From Symsagittifera roscoffensis (Eukaryota > Xenacoelomorpha > Acoela > Convolutidae), in contig NC_087068.1 in assembly GCF_963678635.1 (NCBI RefSeq), forward strand, positions 40,139,649 through 40,203,648: a DNA stretch of 64,000 nt. The letters are read 5' to 3'. This document shows positions 56,101-64,000 of this stretch, in pieces. How positions within the stretch are numbered: the first letter of the stretch is position 1; each line of letters begins with the position of its first letter. The notes beneath the pieces were generated by a model. It made no database searches. It was not told the DNA's origin and was given only the letters and a program-made list of their open reading frames with translations. A program made the position numbers and the translations under genes.

Positions 56101-57364
56101 AAAAACAAGTAATAGATACTTGTTTACATTTTCTTAAACCTGCAATCAAATATACGAAAATTTTTGCTGACCCAAATGCAAATATTTTACTTTGTAAAAC
56201 TGCTGACCTATAATATACAACCAAATGTAAACACACAATTCAGCTTACATTCACTTCTCACTTTCAAGACGAATGCATACACACAATCAAAAATACATTC
56301 CTTTCATACTCACACTCGAATATGCAATAGTAGATGCCTACAAACAGACATGGATCGTACTTTATAAACTCGCAACTACTCATAACTACACACTTTCCTT
56401 TTAAACAGACGTACATTTTCATCATATAATCGTAAAAATTTACAAAACAAATAAGTTTTCAAGTGCATATTTAAACAAAATTTTTCAAATTTCATTCATT
56501 CACTCAGTCCAGCGGACATCCAGTCAAAAGTTCTTACTCACAAAAAACATACAAACATACATAAATTTATCTAGTTGGGTTAGAGTTATTCTGATAGTTA
56601 CAATTAATTTGGTTTCACGAGCACATAAGGATAAAAACACAATTAGACACGCGGACACATCAATCTTCATACGTACTTGCACACATGAATGATAATTACA
56701 TGCATTTGTTTATAAACAAATAAAAATTTTCATACAAAATGTATCCATTACGTTTTACGTATAATCATTTTTAAAAGCAGTCAAACCTACATACAATATT
56801 TTCATTCTTACAGTGCAAGCTTCACAAGCACAGATTTGCAAAGAAAGGGTAGCTGTCAATTTTCAGCCAATTCATCTACACAAATTAGCAATTTTTTCCC
56901 TCTTTGAAAAATTAAAAACTGGCGATATACAATTTTGTATTGTATCTGTTGATCTCCTAAACTAATCGTCCAACAGTATCAAACCTAAACTGACCAGTGA
57001 GTCGTGTGAAGCATTTTTAGTGGTCGGACGAAAAAACCCAGGCTTACTAAATTGCATAGCATGAGAAACTTTCAAAACAATTTGTTGAAAAGTTTTCGTT
57101 GGATAGTCCGAATAAAATTGTGTGACATATCAAGAACTGCTCTCAACAATTTATTATGATTTTTGTACAGAAACTTTTAAGAAAGTGAAATTTTTGAAAC
57201 GAAATTTTTACCCAATTTTTCCAGATTTTGAAATTTTTTCTAAAAAAATTGTTTATTGGTCCATATATTGATACTGTAGTTTGTTATATCTTTAGTTGAT
57301 ACCCGAGGCTGCAAATTTAAACGTAAAGCATTGAACATTGACTAGACTTGTACAATATGTTGCT
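56101..57364. other. intergenic, nothing recognised
   Basis: AT-rich, without an open frame of interest. Scattered ACATACA motifs continue from the microsatellite. Confidence 0.35.
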
Positions 57365-60300
57365 TTCTCGCTAATATATCAAAAACTTAAAATTTTGTTT
57401 TTCGAAAAAATTAATTAGTTTCGAAAAAGCTATCAAACAGAGGTTCAAGTATTGTTTTTTGCATTTTTGCCCCGTATTTATGCAATAGTGATAATTTGAG
57501 CTATAGTATCTTAGAAAAAAATCTTTGAACTATAACAAAACTAATGTTGAACGGTATGGAAAGAAAATGTTCTAAGCTGGTGTTCAAAACTTTTTGATGT
57601 TCAACCAAATGATTTTTTAACTTAAAAAGCAAATTTTTTGGATAAATTTCAAAATTGTGCAATTTAAGCAAACCACTTTTTTTTGTGATTTTTTAGAACA
57701 ACTATTTTCCTGACATGAAACATCAATTTTTTTGAACATTGTTTTTTTTTGTTTAATTGAAGTTAGAAGACAAAACAAACAGCTAAACATTAAGTATTGA
57801 ACTCATTTCAACTGACAGAACGAAGCGGCACAAAACGCAAAACAGGCTGAAAAATTTTCATAATTATTCCACGTCTAACAGAAAGTGACGCATTTCGATT
57901 ATTTTTTTTTAGGGAGCAACTGGCGTTTCCTTTCGGCTTATTTTGGTTTTCTGCCGAATGCACCAAGGACTCAATGTTAGATTGGTATCTGCATCGAGAA
58001 AAACAAGGTGAACGTGGTGGCTCAATTCCTAGGCCAAATTGGGCGTCTTGACTTCCTGGATAGATCCAAGTTAATTCTATGATAGATGAACCCACTCATA
58101 AGGAGAGGAGTAAATCAAGATCTTTGATTAGCATAACTTTGGCTGTTTGCACTGAAGCGCTGATATAAACTCCTATGATCAAAAATTCATCTTTTTTGAT
58201 GGGCGCTTGAACCATCTTTGATGGGCTCTGGAACTTAAATGTAGAATATTTCTTTTAGGTTGATCCAATTATCAAAATTCGATTTCAATTTTTGTCTAGT
58301 AAGAAAAAATAATTTTCTTGACGACTCATGTGAAAAATAGTACGTTTGGAGCTGAGTCAGTCAAAATTTTCACATAAATTTTTCAAAATGGGCAATAACG
58401 GAGAGCAATACTTCATTGAAACGTGTAAGATTATAAATCAATTGAAACAAGCACGCGCGTGCTGAGGCGTTTTTTTTGGTGCTATAAACAGAACAAGTCG
58501 AATCAAAAATTGGAAATGAAACAGCTGATAAGTGCTTTGTTCTCTATAATCAAGACAACATGTTTTCCATTTTTTGATCCGTTAAAACAATAAATATATC
58601 GACGACTCATCTATTCTTGAAAATTGAACAATTCTTGGCAAGTAATATATCAAGGCATAGTTTTGTGATTGAATTTTTATCTTGTGTTCAGCTTCTGAAC
58701 TAAAAAGTACATATAAATTTCCACATGTTTGATCGAGATTTTTGAATGGGTTTAGATGTCAGTACCCAACCCGAATAATTTTTGATTGAAAATTTTTACA
58801 AATCACTCTGATATAATATTACCGGAATCTGTTAATCTGTTGGGAAAATTATCCAATTTGGCTATGGTGTGTATAATCTATCACTAACTGACAAGCGAAA
58901 GGATCGATTAAACTTGAACTTACGTATATATGTACGTGTTTGTTTCTTACGTGTGTGTATATCGGTATGTGTAATGGTTCTTTTCTATGTAGCTAGAACA
59001 ATATCAAGAAGTAAAGCAACAAATCGAACTAATGTAGAGTCAGTTCTAGATTCGTCAAGAATTTCTAGAACCTTGTACTAGGTATTGTATCTGTACTATG
59101 TTAAACCAGTAACTACAAAGTAATTTATTTAAGTGTACATGTGTGTATTGTATTGCATATTTGATGTTTACATGTCATACGATGTGCTTTTATTCAAAAT
59201 TTTATATCAAAAAAAAGACGTAGAGGCATGTTGTTTTTTAAAAGATTCGAATCAATTAAGGAAAAATAATTGTAAATAAAAATACAGTTTGATGTCGAAA
59301 TCAATTCAAGTTCTTCGTTTTATTTCTCCTCTATCAAAACCATGAAATTACGTTTTTCGAAAAAAAAAAATAATTTCGAAAAAGCTATGAAACAGAGGTA
59401 GAAGTGTTTTTTTTTTCATTTTTTTGCACCGTTTTTATACAATATCGATAATTTGAGCTATAGTATCTTAGAAAAAAATCTTTGAACTATAATAAAACTA
59501 ATGTTAAACGGTATGGAAAGAAAATGTTCTAAGCTGGTGTTCAAAATTTTTTGATGTTCAATTAAATGATTTTTCAAGAAGTAAAGAAGCTTTTTTGGAA
59601 ACTTTCATTTTGTGCAAATTAAGCGAACCATTTTTATTTTGTGATTTTCTAGAACGACCACTTTCCTGACTTGAAATACCAACTTTTTTTTAATTTTAAT
59701 TTTTTTTTGTTTAATTTAAATTTGGTTAAAAACAAACAGCTAAACATTAAGTATTGAATTCAACTCAACTGACAAAACAAAGCGGAACAAAACACAAAAC
59801 AGGTTGAAAAAATTTCATAATTATTCCACTTCTAACAGAAAGTGATGCATTCCAATTATTTTTTTTTGGGACCAACTGGCGTTTCCTTTCGGCTTATATT
59901 GGTTGTCTGCCGACTGCACCAAGGACTCAATGTTAGACTGTTATCTGCAACGAAAAAAATAGGGTGATGATGCTGGCTCAAATCCTAGGGTGACTCGGGG
60001 CTCTTGACTATCTGCATAGATCCAAGTTAATTCTACGATAGATGAACGCACTCATAAAGAGAAGAGTAAAAGTAGATCTTTGATTAGCAAAACTTTGGTT
60101 GTTTGCGCTGATGTTGAAATCAAATCAAGTTCTTCTTTTTTTTCTCCTCACTATTCTAGATTGTTTCTAGCTAAATGGGTACAGATTATTAATCAGGTTT
60201 TGTAAATGTAATATTAACGCAAGTGATAAGCGTTGTAATCAAATTTTGATTTGTACTTGCAAGCATGACTAATGATTACTTCTTATGTTTGTGGTTACAT

Positions 60301-63300
60301 ACGTTTCTATAAATTATTTATATGTATAAATTCACCTAGGTGATCAAAATGCCTCGTCAGAAGTGCAATTTTAATCAGAAAAACGAGTCATCTTAATTTT
60401 TGCTCATGATTTCTGAAATATTCATCACATTCTACGTTAAAACGTATTTCTATGCCTTCATAGACCTATAGTGTGTAATTTTTTTAAAAAAACTATTCAA
60501 TCATTTCTTAACCTACCTAATCTCCTACGTGAAGTTTCAATTAGAAATACAACTAATGATTTAAATCATTGAAAATTTTGTTTCAGATTATAAATAATTC
60601 TCATCAGGTATTTCATATGTAATGTGAAGAAACTAGATTTTATTTAACTATATAAAAAGTGGGTATAAAATTGTCTAAGTATTTGTCTCATTTTTGGGTT
60701 TACACCTGTAGGAACTATTTATCTTCGAATAAATGAAAAAAAATTGAAGTGAGCCTGACTTCAGCCCTGCTTTGTCGGGAAAAATCTTGTTTGTGTCAAC
60801 GTAATTTTTAAATGTACAAAACATTGTACAATTTATGAAAACGTGCATCTATTTGTTTTTCAATTTAGATAAAGGATGCTGTAAATGATTGTTTTTAAAA
60901 TAAATTTTATTTTAAGTTTTGTTTTTTTTTCAGTTTTGTTTTTTTTTCAGTTTGGTTTTCAGTTTTGCTTAGGAACGCCTACAAAAAAATTCTACTCACT
61001 TTTGATTAACCTGCAACACGTTGGTTCTACTGCTGTTGTCACCATCAGTTTTGTTTAAAACTCATCTGCTAAACAAGGCTAGAACTTATATGCATGCCCT
61101 CCATTAGCAGGTTTTAATTTTTTTCATTTTTTTTTCAGTTTTGTTATTTTTTGATAAATCAGATGATTGCACGTTTCTTGATTGCACGCCGAATGAAGCT
61201 AGGACAAGGTTGGAAAAGAAAAACTCACGGACTATTAAGTGATTTTTAAAAATATCAATTTGATAGATTTACAATTTTTATTGAAATTCTTTGTGGCAAA
61301 TTTTTTTGAAAAATCCTTGCACTTAAGTGAATAACAGCAGCTTAACGTGTGCACTGTGGGCGAAACGTGCAATCATCTGATTTATCAAAAATTAACGAAA
61401 CGGAAGATAACTGAAAAAGTTTAAAACCTGCTAATGAAGGGCACGCATATAAACTCCAGCCTTATTTAGGAGATGAATGTTAAACAAAATTGATGGTGAC
61501 AACAGCAGTAAAATTAACATTTTGCAATGTTATGAACAGAGAATATAGATCTTTTATAGTCGTTCCTAAACAAAACTTAAACAAATAAACAAACATAACA
61601 AAGATTATTTAAGAAACCATTTTCACAGCATCAATTATCTAATTTGAAAAAAGAATAAACGCACGTATTTATAATTTGTACCTGTTTTGGTACATTTAAA
61701 AGTTACGTTGAGGTGACACATACAATGTTTTTCCTGACAAAACAGGGCTTAAGTCAAGCTCACTTCACTTTTTTTCATTTATACCGAGATAGAAATTGCC
61801 TACCGGCCTAAACGCATAATTGAGATGAAGAAATCATGCAAACTTAGACACTTACATACTCGCTTTTTATATTGACAAAAAGACACTCGTTTGATCACAT
61901 TACACATCAAATAACTAGTGAGATTTATTCAAAATCTGAAAGAAAAAATTCAAGTATTTAGTTTCTTAGTTGTATTTCTTATTAGAAATTCACTGAACAG
62001 ATAAGTTAGGATAAGAAATCAATGAGTAGTTTTGTAAAAACATATCACATACATTGTGTCTATGTAGGCATAGAAGCACGTTTTAATATAGTATCTGGTA
62101 AATTTTTAATATGTGGTGAAGTATTCAGAAATCAAGAGACAAAAAATTTGAGATGAATTGTTTTTACCTGTAAAGTAGCAGTTCTGACAGCAATATTCTG
62201 ATTACAAAAGTGAATTTATACATGTGAAAAAATTATACAAACCTATATAACCACAATCATAAGAAGTAGACATTAGTCGTGGTTGCAAGTAAAACAAAAA
62301 TAGATTACAACGCCTATCATCTTGCACTAATTTTACATATACAAAACCTGGTTGATAACCTAAACCCATCTAGAATAATGAGGAGAATTGAAAAGAACAC
62401 ATTGAAATGATTTTGACACCAAGCTGTAATTCTAATGAAAATTACTTATCTAAACTGATTCGAAATTTTCTTTAAAACAACTTGCTTATACATTTTTTTA
62501 TATAACATTTCCAATACAAGCAAACCGTAAAAGATTTAATTATTATTGTACATGCAAAACACACATGTACACATTATTAATTTACTTTGTAGTAACTCGT
62601 TTGAACATAGTACAGAAATAGTACCTAGTAAAATGTTCTAGTAGTGCTTGGCGAATCTGGAATTGAAACTACATTGAGTTCAATTTGTGGCTTTTACTTC
62701 TAGCTTTTGTTCTAGCTACATAGAATGAACAATTACACATAACGATATACACCAGCGTAAAAAAAAACACGTACATATAAACATAAGTTCAAGTTTATTC
62801 GAACTATTTGCTTATCAGTCAGTGATAGATCATCCACAGCGTAGCCAAATAGGATATATTTCCCAGCAGATTAACAAACTCTGATAACTTTATATCAAAT
62901 TCAAATGTCAAGGATTTCAGATGAAAAGAGCCATTACACATACCAATAAACACACACATAAGAAACAAAAGCGTACATATATACATACGTTCAAGTTTAA
63001 TCGATCCTTTCGCTTGTCAGTCAGTGATAGATCATACACAGTTTAGCCAAATTGGATAAGTTTCCGAACAGATTAACAAATTCCGGTAATATTAAATCAG
63101 AGTGAATTGTAAAACTTTTCAATTGAAAATCTTTCGGGTTGTGTACTGACATCTATACCCAATCAAAAAACTAAATCAAACATGCGGAAATTTTTGTGTA
63201 TTTTAGTTCAGCCGCTGAATACAAGATATGAATGCGAACTGTTCATTTTGCGAGAATAGACGAACAGTCGATAGAGTTATTAGTTTATCGGATTAAAAGC

Positions 63301-64000
63301 TCTGATGGTTATACAGAATAAAGCATTTATCAGCTATTTCTTTTCCAATTCTTGATTCGACTTGTCCTGTTATTAGCACAAAAACAACGCCTCTGCAGGC
63401 ACGTGCTTGTTTTGTTTGATTCATAAAATTACCCGTTTCAATTAAGTGTTTGCACTCCGTTATCACAAAATTTGAAAAAAATTATGCGGAAAGTTTGACT
63501 GATTCCGCTCAAGAGCCTTCTTTTTTTCACATGACTCGTCCTGGAGATTTTCTTTTCTTATTAGACAATAGTTGAATAATCCTAAATTGCATATTTTCCA
63601 TATAGGTTCTTAAATTTTTTGAAATGATGGTTTAAGAGCCCATCAGAAAAGAAGAATTTTTGATCATCGCAGTATATATCATCGATTCAGCGAACAGCCA
63701 AAGTTATGCTCTTAAAGATCTAGATTTACTCAACTCCTTATGAGTGCGTTCCTCTATCGTAGAATTAACTTGGATATATCCAGGAAGTCAAGAGGCCCAA
63801 GTCGGCCTGGGAATGGAGCCACTAGCTTCACCTTGTTACTCTTCACCTTGCTGATACCAATCTAACAGAGAGTCATTGGTGCAGTAACCAGACCGATATA
63901 AGCCGAATGGAAACACCAGTTGCTCCCAAAAAAAAGTAATCGGAATTCATCAATTTTTGGTATACGAGGAGTCAATCTGAAAACGTTTCAGACTGTTTTG
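57365..64000. repeat. very large imperfect palindrome (arms ~3 kb)
   Basis: Left-arm sequence recurs as reverse complement in the right arm in strict mirror order: 61,022-61,190 with 61,349-61,518; 60,730-60,810 with 61,690-61,790; 60,150-60,480 with 62,050-62,400; 58,560-59,320 with 62,500-63,340; 57,800-58,560 with 63,340-63,960. Paired positions sum to about 122,540 for the inner pairs, so the centre is near 61,270. The right arm runs off the window. It is not coding. Divergence is visible by eye with many small indels, so the structure is old. Confidence 0.85.
59333..60110 (+). repeat. extra ~0.8-kb copy inserted in the left palindrome arm
   Basis: This segment is a direct copy of about 57,365-58,150 and has no counterpart in the right arm: the mirror sum jumps by about 840 across it. 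It is bracketed by a ~40-bp direct repeat (GATGTCGAAATCAATTCAAG at 59,293 and its near copy at 60,110), whereas the right arm has this phrase once. Confidence 0.75.

Noticed and set aside
55622-56367. His/Tyr/Thr-rich ORFs in the microsatellite
   Set aside because: They are direct translations of (ACAT)n-type repeats, with no start context and no conservation signal.
60915-60970. Repeated TTTTTTTCAGTTTTG as tandem splice acceptors
   Set aside because: They sit inside the palindrome, with no exon-like sequence after them. They look like a simple-sequence expansion.
57365-64000. Polinton/Maverick element
   Set aside because: The size would allow it, but no polymerase, integrase or capsid-like ORF is present and the inverted sequence covers nearly the whole region instead of only the ends.

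Overview
The window is AT-rich eukaryotic DNA from an invertebrate-type animal genome. It holds sparse, short exon-like segments with GT-AG signals, long non-coding stretches of A/T homopolymer runs, a tetranucleotide microsatellite and many transposable elements of several classes. I cannot name the species. A nematode or an arthropod would fit equally well. Nothing looks prokaryotic.

Layout. 1-13.5 kb: old sequence dotted with at least eight intact short inverted-repeat elements of one family (about 200-220 bp, ends GGCTCTTTTCC...GGAAAAGAGCC, mostly with clear 8-bp target duplications), decayed coding fragments, one plausible 5' exon (6245-6350) and a degenerate tandem repeat (7.6-9.1 kb). 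13.17-13.54 kb: a hAT-type element. 13.75-14.16 kb: an LTR of the giant element family in reverse orientation. 15.0-15.6 kb: exon-like pieces, one resembling an ankyrin repeat. 17.4-21.5 kb: a decayed Ty3/gypsy element on the minus strand with reverse transcriptase and RNase H but apparently no Gag or integrase core.

22,114-41,082: a giant Ty3/gypsy-type LTR element of about 19 kb, with 410/429-bp LTRs, a 4-bp target duplication (CTTG), a possible primer-binding site, and on the plus strand in order: a small basic ORF, a long Gag with zinc knuckle, protease, reverse transcriptase, RNase H, integrase (D153, D213, E249), a small two-helix membrane ORF, a Pro/Ser/Thr-rich ORF, a signal-peptide/transmembrane envelope-like glycoprotein, and a further large ORF (633 codons) that I do not recognise and whose C-terminus appears to be encoded across a 78-bp spliceosomal intron. 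The copy is broken by in-frame stops and frame changes. The envelope-like protein and the ORFs around it are the most interesting content of the window. I infer that its architecture is closest to glycoproteins of chuvirus-like negative-strand viruses, which need a profile or structure search to confirm.

41.1-44.4 kb: non-coding, with a 186-bp inverted repeat. 44,412-44,611: assembly gap (200 N). 44.6-49.9 kb: a second, unrelated, more GC-rich and decayed gypsy element on the minus strand. 50.14-50.57 kb: a second hAT-type element. 51.09-52.75 kb: a host-like gene ending in eleven 23-residue repeats with a higher-order period of three, followed by a poly(A) signal. 55.4-56.1 kb: (ACAT)n-rich microsatellite. 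57.4-64 kb: a huge imperfect palindrome (centre near 61,270) whose left arm carries an extra ~0.8-kb copy of part of its own sequence.

The main functional story is the giant retroelement. Gag and Pol would package and copy the RNA. The genes between integrase and the 3' LTR have the layout of an accessory and envelope module, as in an errantivirus-like or retrovirus-like element, but larger than usual.
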